A stretch of 64,000 nucleotides of DNA from Emcibacter nanhaiensis (GTDB lineage Bacteria > Pseudomonadota > Alphaproteobacteria > Sphingomonadales > Emcibacteraceae). This document shows positions 45,752 through 58,228 of this stretch, in pieces (position 1 is the first letter of the stretch; every line of letters begins with the position of its first letter). Below the pieces are notes generated by a model. That model saw nothing but the letters and a program-made list of their open reading frames with translations, had not been told where the DNA came from and did no database searches. The translations under genes were made by a program, and so were the position numbers. The stretch covers positions 270,239 through 334,238 of the forward strand of contig NZ_VFIY01000015.1 of NCBI RefSeq assembly GCF_006385175.1, given 5' to 3'.

Positions 45752-45753
<2 letters not shown>
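45722..45753 (+). terminator. Terminator between POT gene and uup
   Basis: AAATGCCGCC (45722-45731) pairs with GGCGGCATTT (45740-45749), followed by T4. It ends the transporter gene; the end of the convergent uup reading frame lies within the T run. Confidence 0.85.
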
Positions 45754-47557
<1,804 letters not shown>

Positions 47558-47716
47558 GAAATATCCTGTCAGTAAGTTTGCCTCTTCTAGCGCGACAAGG
47601 GGCCGGTTCGCAAGTGGTAAACTTTGCTCTCGCTATTGTGATCAGCTGTTAATGGCGGGGTAAGGAAGGAGCAGCTAGGATATGATCCAACGTGAAACAG
47701 AGGCCGTAGTATTATT

Positions 47717-48679
47717 ATGTTGATCAAAACGCCGAAGTCCTATGAGCTGAAAGAAAATGACACCACCTCCCAGCGCGATTACCTCAATCGCCGGGATTTT
47801 TTGCGCGACCTCTCCCGGGCCGGCCTGATGGCCGGGGCGGCGAGCCTGGTGCCTGCCGGGGCGCAGGCAGTGGAGCGGGGCGAAAAGTTTCAAAACCTGG
47901 AAGCGCAGCAGAATTTCGCCCCGGGTGAAAAGCCGACGCCCTACCAGGCGGTCACCACCTATAATAATTTCTATGAATTCGGCACCGGCAAGGATGATCC
48001 GGCGAAAAACGCCCATACCCTGCGGCCGCGTCCCTGGACCGTGGAAGTGGGCGGCCATGTGGAAAAGCCCGGTGCCTATGATGTGGATGATCTGATCCGG
48101 GACAGCCATCTTGAGGATCGCATTTACCGCCATCGCTGTGTCGAGGCCTGGTCCATGGTGATTCCCTGGGTCGGTATTCCGCTGGCGGACCTGATCAAGC
48201 GCTTTGAGCCGACCTCGAAGGCCAAATATGTGCGGTTTGAAACCTTGGAGGACCGGGAGCAGATGCCGGGCCAACGCCGCCGGGTCATGAACTGGCCCTA
48301 TGTGGAAGGCCTGACCATGGCCGAGGCCATGAACCCCCTGACCCTGATGGCAGTGGGCCTCTACGGCGAAGTGCTGCCCAATCAGAACGGCGCGCCGATC
48401 CGGCTGGTGGTGCCGTGGAAATATGGCTTTAAGGGCATCAAATCCATCGTCAGGATCGACTTTGTCGACCGCCAGCCGCTCAACAGCTGGCAGGAACTGG
48501 CGCCCCATGAATATGGCTTCTACGCCAATGTGGACCCCACTGTGGATCATCCCCGCTGGTCCCAGGCCAAGGAACGGCGCATCGGCGAATTTTTCCGCCG
48601 CGACACCCTGCCGTTCAACGGCTACGCGGAGGACGTGGCGCATCTGTACGCGGGCATGGACCCGAAAAAGCTCTATTGA
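47717..48679 (+). CDS. msrP: Protein-methionine-sulfoxide reductase catalytic subunit MsrP
   Basis: The 320-residue molybdopterin protein has a twin-arginine leader ([21 protein letters not shown]), so it is exported folded. The molybdenum site is in [17 protein letters not shown] (Cys). It repairs oxidised methionine in periplasmic proteins with electrons from MsrQ. The stop is followed two bases later by msrQ. Confidence 0.92.
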   Translation: MLIKTPKSYELKENDTTSQRDYLNRRDFLRDLSRAGLMAGAASLVPAGAQAVERGEKFQNLEAQQNFAPGEKPTPYQAVTTYNNFYEFGTGKDDPAKNAHTLRPRPWTVEVGGHVEKPGAYDVDDLIRDSHLEDRIYRHRCVEAWSMVIPWVGIPLADLIKRFEPTSKAKYVRFETLEDREQMPGQRRRVMNWPYVEGLTMAEAMNPLTLMAVGLYGEVLPNQNGAPIRLVVPWKYGFKGIKSIVRIDFVDRQPLNSWQELAPHEYGFYANVDPTVDHPRWSQAKERRIGEFFRRDTLPFNGYAEDVAHLYAGMDPKKLY

Positions 48680-48681
48680 TT

Positions 48682-49305
48682 ATGAAATATGAAAAACCGT
48701 TGCGCGCGGTCCTGCATATTCTCTGTCTGCTGCCGTTCGCCTGGATCCTGTGGCAGCTGTGGCTGATGTTCAATTATCAGCCGCACCAGCTCACCGCCAA
48801 CCCGTTCCAGTATATCAACCAGTATACCGGCGACTGGACCATCCGGATTCTGCTGGCCAGCCTAGCGGTCACGCCGCTGCGCAAGCTCACCAAAAAGAAC
48901 TGGCTGATCAAATGGCGCCGGCCGCTGGGGCTTTATGCCTTCTTCTACGGCCTGCTGCACCTCGGCAACTATGTGGTGCTGGATCATTTCTTTGACTGGA
49001 CAGTGATCTGGCAGGATCTGGTCAAACGCCCGGCCATGACCTTCGGCATGCTGGCCCTGTTCCTGATGGTCCCCCTAGCGGTGACGTCGACCAAAAAGAT
49101 GATCCGCCGCCTGGGCCGGTCCTGGCCCCGGCTGCACCGGCTGGTCTACCCGATTGCCATTCTGGCGGTCATCCACAACATCATGATGGTCAAGGCCGAC
49201 CTGAGGCAGCCCCTGATCCATCTGTCGATACTGCTGTTGCTGCTGGGCTACCGGATTTACGTCAAATATCGACCAAGGCTTGTGAAACGGCTGTCCTTCT
49301 CCTAA
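48682..49305 (+). CDS. msrQ: Heme-binding membrane subunit MsrQ
   Basis: The 207-residue protein starts at the ATG at 48682. A TTG six bases earlier overlaps the msrP stop. It has about six membrane helices with a ferric-reductase-like pattern (LLHLGNYVVLDH, LHRLVYPIAILAVIHNI; paired histidines for heme). It passes electrons to MsrP. The tight link to msrP supports the call. Confidence 0.92.
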   Translation: MKYEKPLRAVLHILCLLPFAWILWQLWLMFNYQPHQLTANPFQYINQYTGDWTIRILLASLAVTPLRKLTKKNWLIKWRRPLGLYAFFYGLLHLGNYVVLDHFFDWTVIWQDLVKRPAMTFGMLALFLMVPLAVTSTKKMIRRLGRSWPRLHRLVYPIAILAVIHNIMMVKADLRQPLIHLSILLLLLGYRIYVKYRPRLVKRLSFS

Positions 49306-49314
49306 TCTTCTGTT

Positions 49315-49734
49315 ATGAGACAGGCAACCACACAGTTAAGGTTTGAAACCGGCGGGCGCGGGCTTTACGACGTGACCTCATCCCTGTCGCGCTGGCTTGC
49401 TGAGCAGAATATTCATGAGGGACTATTTACCGTCCACATCAGGCATACCTCGGCGTCGCTGGTGATTCAGGAAAATGCCGATCCGGATGTCTGTCATGAC
49501 CTGGATAATTTTCTCTGTCGGCTGGTGCCGGAAAATGACCCCCATTACCGTCATGTGATGGAAGGGCCGGATGATATGCCGGCGCATATCCGCGCCGCTC
49601 TGACCCAGAGTCAGGTCTCCCTGCCGGTGATTGACGGGCGACTGGCGCTCGGCACCTGGCAGGGAGTTTATATTTTTGAACATCGGCGCCGGGGCCACAG
49701 CCGGACCCTGGCGCTGCATGTGATGGGCGACTAG
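49315..49734 (+). CDS. YjbQ-type thiamine-phosphate synthase-like protein (UPF0047)
   Basis: The 139-residue product has the YjbQ signature HIRHTSASLVIQENADPDV and LGTWQGVYIFEHRRRGHSR with conserved His residues. Some YjbQ proteins have weak thiamine-phosphate synthase activity, but the biological role is not clear. It comes nine bases after msrQ, so it may share the transcript. Confidence 0.9.
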   Translation: MRQATTQLRFETGGRGLYDVTSSLSRWLAEQNIHEGLFTVHIRHTSASLVIQENADPDVCHDLDNFLCRLVPENDPHYRHVMEGPDDMPAHIRAALTQSQVSLPVIDGRLALGTWQGVYIFEHRRRGHSRTLALHVMGD

Positions 49735-49737
49735 GCC

Positions 49738-50649
49738 CTAGAAGTCATACAGCAGGCCGGCCCGGGCAATGGTGTCCGTGGTGTCACGGTCGGCCGGGGC
49801 GTCCTTGTCATAAAAGACATCAAAAGAGAACTTGCTGCTCAGGGCGCCGTTGATTTTCACCTTCAGGGCATTCTTGGTTTCGAAGACCGTGCGGTCACCA
49901 AAGGTGATCTGGCTGTTGTTGCTGAACTCGCTGCGTTCATTGATAGCCCAGACAAATTCACTGGCGGCATACGCGTTCAGGCTGTCTTCGTAATCCGCAC
50001 CTTCGGATTCCTTGGTGAACAGAACGGTAGGGCCGCCTTCCACATTCCACAGGAATTTTTCGGTTTCCATCAGGCGGTAACCGGCACCGGCGTTGACGGT
50101 AATTCGTTCACGGAAGGAACCGAACTGGTCATTCTGATAGCCGGTGAAGCCGGTCAGGTACATATGTTTGGAAAAATCGTAGTCCAGCTTGTAGGACAGG
50201 CCCCAGCGCTGGCGGTCCTTGACCCCGGAGTTTTTGTTGAAATCAAAATAACCGGCAATCTTGCTGTGGTATTTGCCCTTGTCCCGTTTCATCTTGGCGC
50301 CGACACCGAACGACTGCTGGTCGGTGTTGCCGGAGGAGGTCAGGACATTGAGGTCCACCTCACCGTCCCAGCCGCTGAGACTGAAATAGGGGTGCTTGGC
50401 TTCCGGGTTCTTGACCGGCGGCTTCGGACGCATCGGTTCGGCCGCGGCGAGGATTTCTTCCTTCTGGTCCGGGTTGGCGGCCAGCACCACATCCAGGACG
50501 GTCTGGAATTTCGCGCCGTCGTTGCTGTTGGCGGCCTGTTCCAGGATCGCCATGACAGCGGGGTCAACGGCGGCCAGGGCAATGGAGGGACCAGCCAGCA
50601 TGACAGGGACGAATGCTGTCAATGCCAGGGTCTTCACGAATTTTTTCAT
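49738..50649 (-). CDS. DUF481 outer-membrane protein
   Basis: The 303-residue protein has a signal peptide (LAGPSIALAA) and, after a short helical segment, the strand-rich DUF481 pattern (WDGEVDLNVLTSSGNTDQQS, the KGKYHSKIAGYFDFNK strands) and a C-terminal Phe. DUF481 proteins, such as E. coli YdiY, are outer-membrane barrels of unknown function. It is convergent with yjbQ with three bases between their stops. Confidence 0.87.
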   Translation of the reverse strand: MKKFVKTLALTAFVPVMLAGPSIALAAVDPAVMAILEQAANSNDGAKFQTVLDVVLAANPDQKEEILAAAEPMRPKPPVKNPEAKHPYFSLSGWDGEVDLNVLTSSGNTDQQSFGVGAKMKRDKGKYHSKIAGYFDFNKNSGVKDRQRWGLSYKLDYDFSKHMYLTGFTGYQNDQFGSFRERITVNAGAGYRLMETEKFLWNVEGGPTVLFTKESEGADYEDSLNAYAASEFVWAINERSEFSNNSQITFGDRTVFETKNALKVKINGALSSKFSFDVFYDKDAPADRDTTDTIARAGLLYDF

Positions 50650-50689
50650 TGTTTCGTGTCTTTCTGTGTTTGAGTAGGAGATTGGATAC

Positions 50690-51274
50690 TTATTCTTTTG
50701 TGTACGTCAGATAAAAACTGAGGGGTACCGCCGTACTGATCGACGGCAGTCCTGCCAGTTCCTGTAGCTTCTGAAGCCCGGAAAGTAAATCAAAATCCTC
50801 GGCATCCAGGAAAATAAGTTCATGGGGGACAACCATGACACGATTATCCCCGAGACGCGTCACCACAAGCTCGCATTCCACATTTTTGCGCTGGCCATGC
50901 AGTTCCAGCACCAGGCTGGTCTCAAGAAGCTGGCTGGCGCCGATTTCCATGTCTTGGAACTGGCCAAGATCAATCTGGCCGCTCAGGGTCGCCACCGGAT
51001 ACATGCCGGTCTGGAACAGGAATTTGCGGATCCGTTCGTTGCGGATATCGACCCAGGTTTCCACCGAGGCGAGATCGACCGTCAGGCTGATTTCACCGCC
51101 GTCGCTGATCCGGCTGTCGATGGTGGCAAAATGGTTGCTTTCGCCAATGGTGTTCTTCTTGACTGAGCCGAAGGAAAGATGTGAATTTTCCCCGTCCAGA
51201 AGCCATTCGGCATGTGCCTGGCTGCCGAAGGTGAGCAGAAGGAGAATGCTGAGAAAGTAAGTGGAGAGTTTCAT
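50690..51274 (-). CDS. YceI-family periplasmic lipocalin-like protein
   Basis: The 194-residue protein has a signal peptide (cleaved near SQAHA) and the YceI pattern GENSHLSFGSVKKNT, with IDSRISDGGEISLTVDLASVET, the beta-barrel used to carry isoprenoids. The function in alphaproteobacteria is unclear; base or lipid stress is often suggested. It lies upstream of the DUF481 gene on the same strand, 40 bases away. Confidence 0.9.
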   Translation of the reverse strand: MKLSTYFLSILLLLTFGSQAHAEWLLDGENSHLSFGSVKKNTIGESNHFATIDSRISDGGEISLTVDLASVETWVDIRNERIRKFLFQTGMYPVATLSGQIDLGQFQDMEIGASQLLETSLVLELHGQRKNVECELVVTRLGDNRVMVVPHELIFLDAEDFDLLSGLQKLQELAGLPSISTAVPLSFYLTYTKE

Positions 51275-51369
51275 TTTTCGGGCCCTGAGGTTGAATGTGT
51301 ATTACCGGAATCTAACGTCCGGGGTCATCGGTTGCAAGGATATATGAATCGAGCCGCCGCTATAAAAAA

Positions 51370-51395
51370 CGGGCCGGAAGTAATTTTCCGGCCCG
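51370..51395 (-). terminator. Intrinsic terminator after the fad operon
   Basis: CGGGCCGGAA (51370-51379) pairs with TTCCGGCCCG (51386-51395). On the minus strand the hairpin is followed by T6, so it ends the operon that includes the FadB-type gene. Confidence 0.85.
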
Positions 51396-51434
51396 AAGTT
51401 GTGCAGTAGGCACAGGATTGAATGAACAGCCGGA

Positions 51435-53588
51435 TCAGGCGTAAAAATTCTCGCCTTTTTCCGCCTTGTCCCGCAGCAGCGCCGGCGGCGAAAACTGGGG
51501 CCCGAAACGATTGGCCAGCTTGTCGGCTTCGGCGAGGAATTCTTTGACGCCGATGGTGTCGACCATGCTGAGCGGGCCGCCGGTCCAGGGGGCAAAGCCC
51601 CAGCCGAAGATGGCGCCGATGTCGGCATCTTCCGGGGCAAGCAGCACGCCTTCTTCCAGACAGCGGATCACTTCGATGGCCTGGCGGTACATCAGTCGCT
51701 TGGTGACTTCTTCCTGGCTCGGCTGTTCGTCGGCGAGCGGGAAATGCTCAGACAGGCCCGGCCACAGGTACTTCTTGCCGTCTTCGGGATATTCATAGAA
51801 GCCGTGGCCGTTTTTCTTGCCTTTGCGGTCCAGTTCCTTGTACAGCACCTCGATCACCTTGTCGGACGGCTGGGCGACATATTTGTCGCCGAGCGCCTTC
51901 TTGGTGGCGGTGCCCACGTGATAGCTCAGCTCCAGGCTGACTTCGTCGGCCACGGCCAGCGGGCCGACGGCCATGCCGGCATAAACGCCGCAGTTTTCGA
52001 TCAGCGCCGGCTTGACGCCTTCGGCGATCATGTTGGAGGCTTCCTGGACGTAGGTGCCGAAGCAGCGGCTGGTATAAAAGCCGCGGCTGTCATTGACCAC
52101 GATCGGGGTTTTCCTGATCTGGGCCACATAATCCAGCGCCTTGGCCAGGGCCACATCGCCGGTGTTCTCGCCGAGGATGATCTCCACCAGCGGCATCTTG
52201 TCCACAGGCGAGAAGAAATGGATGCCGATGAACTGGTCTTCCCGGGCGCTGGCCTTGGCCAGCTGGGTGATCGGCAGGGTGGAGGTGTTGGAGCCGTAGA
52301 TGCAGCTTTCCGGCACCACGGCTTCGGTCTTGGCGGTCACATCCGCCTTGACGTCAACATCTTCCAGCACCGCCTCGATGATCAGGTCGCAGCCTTCCAG
52401 GTCCGCGTACTCGGTGGTCGGCTTGATCAGGCCGAGGATGCCGTCGGCCTTTTCCTGGCTCATCTTCCGCCGTTTGACCGCCTTTTCCAGAAGGCCGGTG
52501 GAATAGGACTTGCCTTTCTCGGCCGCTTCCATGGTCATGTCGAGCAAAATCACCTCGATCCCGGCCATAGCGGAGACATAGGCAATGCCGGCCCCCATCA
52601 TGCCGGCCCCGAGCATGCCCAGCTTTTTGGTTTTCATCTCGGGCTGGTCCTTGGGACGGCGGGCGCCTTTTTCCGCCGCCTGTTTGTTGACAAACAGGGT
52701 GCGGATCATGTTGGGCGCCACATCGCCGAGCAGCAGGTCGCAGAAATATTTGCTCTCCACCACCAGGGCCTTGTCCATGGGCAACTGATGGCCTTCATAG
52801 ACGCAGGACAGGATGTTCAGCGTCGCCGGATAATTGCCCTTGGTTTCCTTTTTGGTCATGGCCGGGGCGCCGATGAAGGTCTGGACGATATTGGGATCAT
52901 AAACCCCTGAACCGCCCGGGATCTTGAACTTCTTGCTGTCCCAGGGCTGTTCCGCCTTGCCGCCGTCGAGGATCCATTTCTTCGCCGCCGCGACAATTTC
53001 GTCAGCCGGGACCACCTGCTGGATGACGCCGAAACCGAGCGCTTCCTGCGGCTTCATATTCTTGCCCTGCAGCAGATATTGCAGCGACATCTGGATGCCC
53101 ATCAGGCGCGGCAGGCGCTGGGTGCCGCCGCCGCCGGGCAGCAGCCCGACCATCACTTCCGGAAGGCCGAGGTTGATCTTGGGATTGTCGGCCACGACCC
53201 GGTGATGACAGGCGAGGATGATTTCCAGCCCGCCGCCCATGGCGACGCCGTTGACGGCCGCCGCAACCGGCTTGCCGCAGGTCTCCAGCTTGCGCAGGGT
53301 ACTGCTCAGGCTGAAGGCCTGCCTGAACAGTTCTTCCGGGCTCACTTTATCGACCATGGCGGTCATGCCGAGCATCATTTCCAGGTCGGCGCCGGCGACA
53401 AAGCCGCTGTCCTTGGCGGAGCTGATCACGGCGCCCTTGATGGTGTCGTCAGAGGCGATTTTGTCGATCAGGCCGTCCAAGTCGCTGATAAATTCCTGGG
53501 TGATGACATTCATGGACTTGCCGGGAACGTCAATGGCCAGCAGGGCGATGCCGTCGCTATCAATGTCGAATTTGATGGTGTTGGTCAT
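51435..53588 (-). CDS. fadB: FadB/FadJ-type multifunctional beta-oxidation enzyme
   Basis: The 717-residue protein starts at the ATG at 53586-53588; the longer frame begins inside the thiolase gene. The N-terminal hydratase domain keeps both catalytic Glu ([10 protein letters not shown] and [18 protein letters not shown]). The middle part has the NAD motif [19 protein letters not shown] and 3-hydroxyacyl-CoA dehydrogenase motif [15 protein letters not shown]. It performs the hydration and second oxidation of fatty-acid degradation. It is last in the operon MerR-acyl-CoA dehydrogenase-thiolase-fadB. Confidence 0.93.
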   Translation of the reverse strand: MTNTIKFDIDSDGIALLAIDVPGKSMNVITQEFISDLDGLIDKIASDDTIKGAVISSAKDSGFVAGADLEMMLGMTAMVDKVSPEELFRQAFSLSSTLRKLETCGKPVAAAVNGVAMGGGLEIILACHHRVVADNPKINLGLPEVMVGLLPGGGGTQRLPRLMGIQMSLQYLLQGKNMKPQEALGFGVIQQVVPADEIVAAAKKWILDGGKAEQPWDSKKFKIPGGSGVYDPNIVQTFIGAPAMTKKETKGNYPATLNILSCVYEGHQLPMDKALVVESKYFCDLLLGDVAPNMIRTLFVNKQAAEKGARRPKDQPEMKTKKLGMLGAGMMGAGIAYVSAMAGIEVILLDMTMEAAEKGKSYSTGLLEKAVKRRKMSQEKADGILGLIKPTTEYADLEGCDLIIEAVLEDVDVKADVTAKTEAVVPESCIYGSNTSTLPITQLAKASAREDQFIGIHFFSPVDKMPLVEIILGENTGDVALAKALDYVAQIRKTPIVVNDSRGFYTSRCFGTYVQEASNMIAEGVKPALIENCGVYAGMAVGPLAVADEVSLELSYHVGTATKKALGDKYVAQPSDKVIEVLYKELDRKGKKNGHGFYEYPEDGKKYLWPGLSEHFPLADEQPSQEEVTKRLMYRQAIEVIRCLEEGVLLAPEDADIGAIFGWGFAPWTGGPLSMVDTIGVKEFLAEADKLANRFGPQFSPPALLRDKAEKGENFYA

Positions 53589-53601
53589 TGTCCTGTCTCC
53601 C

Positions 53602-54807
<1,206 letters not shown>

Positions 54808-54836
54808 TTTCGAATCCTCGTTGCTTGGGAAATGGA

Positions 54837-56627
54837 TTAGAAGGCTTCTGCATCAAGGGCCATCACCGGTTCGGCACCGGCCTCGACCTTGGCGCGGAGC
54901 GCCGCGGTTTCCGGCAGCATATGGGTGAAGAAGAAGTCGGCGGTGACGATCTTGTTCTTCAGGAAGGCTTCATTGCCTTCGCCGGCGGCCAGCATTTCCT
55001 GGGCTTTCTTCGCCATGTCGGCCCAAAAATAGCCCATGGTCACCAGCGCCATCAGGTTCAGGTAGTAATGGGCGGAGGCGCCGGCATTGTCCGGATTGGC
55101 CATGCCGTTCTGCATCAGCCACATGGTGGCGGCCTGCTGGCGTCCCAGCGCTTTTTCCAGCGGGGCGAGATATTTTTCCAGCTCGGCGTTGCCTTTGTTT
55201 TCCTCGATAAAGGAGTGGATCATGGCGAAATAGGCCTTGACCGGCTCGCCGCCCTTGGCCGGCAGCTTGCGGCCGACCAGGTCCATGGCCTGCACGCCGT
55301 TGGTGCCTTCATAAATCGGGGCAATGCGGCTGTCGCGCAGATATTGCTCCATGCCCCATTCCTGGATGTAGCCATGGCCGCCATAGCACTGCAGCGCCCG
55401 GCTGGCCGCTTCCACGCCCTGGTCGGTCATGTAGGATTTGATCACCGGGGTCATCAGCGCCAGCATGTCTTCGGCCTGCTCGCGAACTTTTTCGTCCGGA
55501 TGGTGAATGGCCATGTCGAGCTGGACACCGGTCCACATGGCATAGGCGCGCGCCCCTTCGATAAAGGCCCGGTTGGTCATCAGCATGCGGCGCACGTCCG
55601 GGTGCACAATGATCGGGTCGGCCTTGCCCTCCGGATTTTTCGGTCCGGTGAGGGACCGGCCCTGGATGCGGTCCTTGGCATAATCCACGGCATTCTGCTG
55701 GGAGACTTCGGCGATCGCGAGGCCCTGCAGGCCGACGCCGAGACGGGCCTCGTTCATCATGGTGAACATGGCGCGCATGCCCTTGTTTTCCTCGCCGATC
55801 AGGTAGCCGGTGGCGCCGTCATAGTTGAGCACGCAGGTGGCATTGGAATGAATGCCCATTTTATGTTCGATGGAGCCGCAGGACACGCCATTTTGCTCGC
55901 CCAGGCTGCCGTCTTCGTTGACCATGACCTTGGGCACGATGAACAGGCTGATGCCCTTGGTGCCTTCCGGGGCGCCGACCACGCGGGCCAGCACCAGATG
56001 AATGATATTTTCCGTCAGGTCATGTTCGCCGGCGGAGATGAAGATTTTGGTGCCGGAAATCTTGTAGGTGCCGTCGGCCTGAGGTTCGGCCTTGGTCCGC
56101 AGCATGCCGAGATCGGTACCACAGTGGGGTTCGGTCAGGTTCATGGTGGCTGACCACTCGCCGGTCATCATTTTCGGCAGGTAAGTGGCTTTCTGTTCGT
56201 CGCTACCCCAGTGCAGGATGGATTCGGTGGCACCCTTGGTCAGGCCGGAATACATGGCAAAGCCCCAGTTGGAGGCGACCATCATTTCGCTGAGGGCAAG
56301 CCCCAGAATCTGCGGCATGCCCTGTCCGCCGTATTCCGGAGTGCCGGTCAGGCCCTGCCAGCCGCCTTCCACATATTGCGCATAGGCTTCCCTGAAGCCC
56401 TTGGGGGTGGTGACCACGCCATCGTCCCAGCTGCAGCCTTCCTGATCACCGGACTGGTTCAGTGGGAAGAACACATTTTCTGTCAGCTTTGCGGCTTCTT
56501 CCAGGATCGCGTCAATCATGTCGGGGGTCGCTTCCTGAAAGCAGGGCAGGGTGCTGTATTGCTGCAGATTCAGATAGTCGTGCATGAGAAATTTCATGTC
56601 TTCCACGGGGGCGTTGTACCTAGGCAT
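54837..56627 (-). CDS. Acyl-CoA dehydrogenase with C-terminal extension
   Basis: The 596-residue protein is a flavin acyl-CoA dehydrogenase of the longer type: N-terminal helical part, middle domain with MNLTEPHCGTDLGMLRT and KIFISAGEHD, the catalytic Glu in YEGTNGVQAMDLVGR near residue 435, and a C-terminal extension. It makes the enoyl-CoA for the FadB-type enzyme. Its start overlaps the MerR gene end by eight bases, so it is translationally linked. Confidence 0.92.
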   Translation of the reverse strand: MPRYNAPVEDMKFLMHDYLNLQQYSTLPCFQEATPDMIDAILEEAAKLTENVFFPLNQSGDQEGCSWDDGVVTTPKGFREAYAQYVEGGWQGLTGTPEYGGQGMPQILGLALSEMMVASNWGFAMYSGLTKGATESILHWGSDEQKATYLPKMMTGEWSATMNLTEPHCGTDLGMLRTKAEPQADGTYKISGTKIFISAGEHDLTENIIHLVLARVVGAPEGTKGISLFIVPKVMVNEDGSLGEQNGVSCGSIEHKMGIHSNATCVLNYDGATGYLIGEENKGMRAMFTMMNEARLGVGLQGLAIAEVSQQNAVDYAKDRIQGRSLTGPKNPEGKADPIIVHPDVRRMLMTNRAFIEGARAYAMWTGVQLDMAIHHPDEKVREQAEDMLALMTPVIKSYMTDQGVEAASRALQCYGGHGYIQEWGMEQYLRDSRIAPIYEGTNGVQAMDLVGRKLPAKGGEPVKAYFAMIHSFIEENKGNAELEKYLAPLEKALGRQQAATMWLMQNGMANPDNAGASAHYYLNLMALVTMGYFWADMAKKAQEMLAAGEGNEAFLKNKIVTADFFFTHMLPETAALRAKVEAGAEPVMALDAEAF

Positions 56628-57036
56628 GTTTGCGGTCTCCTACTTCCTTGATATTTTGTTTCGTCATCCAGTCCTCGACGGACTCGATGATGTTTTTCAG
56701 TTCTTCAATTGTTTCGTCGATGTCTTTTTTCTGCTGTTCGAGGGTTTCAATACGCTCACGGCAGGCGTCCAGGGTAATCTGACCCTGTTTTATTTTCCCG
56801 CCTTCCTCGTAATACAGGTCCAGGACTTCAGCCATGTCAGCAATACTGAAACCGACCCGTTTTCCCCGCATGATCCAGGCGAGCCGGGCTCTGTCCGCTG
56901 TGGAATAGATCCGGCTCTGTCCTTCCCGTTTCGGGGAAATCAGTTTCTGGTCTTCGTAAAAGCGCAACGTCCGGGGGGTAATTCCAAATTCCTCGGACAG
57001 CTCAGATATGGAGTATGTGGGCTTTTTTTTGTTCAT
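56620..57036 (-). CDS. MerR-family regulator of the beta-oxidation operon
   Basis: The 138-residue protein starts at the ATG at 57034-57036. It has the MerR helix-turn-helix (YSISELSEEFGITPRTLRFYEDQKLI), a wing, and a coiled-coil tail with IETLEQQKKDIDETIEEL. No metal-binding Cys motif is seen, so it probably senses an acyl-CoA or related molecule, as LiuR-type proteins do; this is inferred. Being first in the fad operon points to control of fatty-acid oxidation. Confidence 0.88.
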   Translation of the reverse strand: MNKKKPTYSISELSEEFGITPRTLRFYEDQKLISPKREGQSRIYSTADRARLAWIMRGKRVGFSIADMAEVLDLYYEEGGKIKQGQITLDACRERIETLEQQKKDIDETIEELKNIIESVEDWMTKQNIKEVGDRKHA

Positions 57037-57103
57037 CAAAACTGTTCCGGTTTTTGTCGAAATGCAACTTGACACATGATGGCTTCTGGGGCGGCATCAT
57101 AGT

Positions 57104-57117
57104 TTACGTTTACGTAA
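57104..57117. promoter_or_regulatory. MerR-operator-like palindrome in the fad promoter region
   Basis: TTACGT-TT-ACGTAA is a 6-2-6 perfect inverted repeat, 68 bases upstream of the MerR start. The ACGTAA-type half-site recalls the LiuR motif; the link is inferred. It sits in the position for autoregulation. Confidence 0.6.
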
Positions 57118-57131
57118 GGGTCAACAAAAAA

Positions 57132-57147
57132 TAAAACGATCGTTTCA
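57132..57147. promoter_or_regulatory. Second TetR-operator-like site
   Basis: TAAAACGATCGTTTCA differs from the 41864 palindrome by one base. It lies 96 bases upstream of the MerR start and 152 before the TauE gene, so it may control either. Confidence 0.55.
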
Positions 57148-57298
57148 TTTTTTATGCAAAGGCAATTTGCAGCCTAAAATCACGAAACAATGAAGAATTC
57201 ACTATAAATAGGGGCAGTTTTTGTTTAGGATTTAGATAATTAATAAATCAGGCTTTTCCCTGACAAATCCGCTATTTCGAACCTGAACAGTATACCAC

Positions 57299-58228
57299 AT
57301 GCAGATCTACCTGCCCATTGCCGAGTTATCAATTAACATCTTTGTGTTGCTGGCCATGGGCGGTGGTGTCGGCTTCCTGTCCGGCATGTTTGGAGTTGGG
57401 GGCGGTTTTTTGATGACGCCGCTGTTGATTTTTGCCGGCGTGCCGCCGGCGGTTGCCGTGGCTTCCGAAGCCAACCAGATTACAGCAGCTTCGGTTTCCG
57501 GCGCGCTGGCTCATGCGCAGCGGGGCGGTGTGGACTATAAAATGGGCTTTGTCCTGATTGTGGGGGGCGCTTTCGGATCCTACGCCGGGGCGTGGTTCTT
57601 TGCCGTACTGACGGAATCGGGCCAAGTGGATCTGATGATTTCCATCGCCTATGTTATTTTCCTCGGCGGAATCGGCAGCCTGATGTTTGTCGAGAGCGTC
57701 ATTACCATTATTCGCCGGCGGCGCGGGGACAAACCCAAACCCGGCCGGCGGCCGAGGACCTGGGTCGACGCCCTGCCGTTCAAGATGCGATTCCGCAAGT
57801 CAAAAATGTATATCAGTGTCCTGCTGCCGCTGGTGATCGGCGCCCTGGTCGGGGCTATGGCTGCACTTATGGGAGTGGGCGGCGGTTTTATCATGATCCC
57901 GGCCATGGTTTATCTGCTGAATATGCCGATCAATGTGGTGATCGGCACCAGCCTGTTCCAGATCACCTTTGTGACCGCCGGAGTCACCTTTCTGCATTCC
58001 GTCAATACCCAGACGGTGGACATGATGCTGGCCCTGATCCTGCTGATCGGTGCGGTCGTCGGCGCCCAGATCGGGGTCCGGGTGGGGGCAAAGCTCAAGG
58101 GGGAGCAGCTGCGAATTTTGCTGGCCGTTCTGGTGCTGGCGGTTTGTGCCAAAATGGGGGTTGACCTGGTGGTCCAGCCCGACGAGCTGTTTGCCGTCTT
58201 TCCCGCCGCAGAGGGAGACGTCCATTGA
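57299..58228 (+). CDS. TauE/SafE family membrane transporter
   Basis: The 309-residue protein has about eight membrane segments and two copies of the family motif (GVGGGFLMTPLLIFAGVPP and GVGGGFIMIPAMVYLLNMP). Members export sulfite, sulfonates or other anions. Its last four bases overlap the next gene, so the two are coupled. The TIGR02186 partner is a regular companion in alphaproteobacteria, and the anion exported here is not known. Confidence 0.88.
   Translation: MQIYLPIAELSINIFVLLAMGGGVGFLSGMFGVGGGFLMTPLLIFAGVPPAVAVASEANQITAASVSGALAHAQRGGVDYKMGFVLIVGGAFGSYAGAWFFAVLTESGQVDLMISIAYVIFLGGIGSLMFVESVITIIRRRRGDKPKPGRRPRTWVDALPFKMRFRKSKMYISVLLPLVIGALVGAMAALMGVGGGFIMIPAMVYLLNMPINVVIGTSLFQITFVTAGVTFLHSVNTQTVDMMLALILLIGAVVGAQIGVRVGAKLKGEQLRILLAVLVLAVCAKMGVDLVVQPDELFAVFPAAEGDVH

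Noticed and set aside
54825..56153. Plus-strand frame of 442 codons over the acyl-CoA dehydrogenase
   Set aside because: Shadow of the minus-strand gene, which has the YEGTNG catalytic motif.
57061..57120. TTGACA-like -35 at 57069 for the TauE gene
   Set aside because: No matching -10 at 16-18 bases; the gene starts 230 bases further on.
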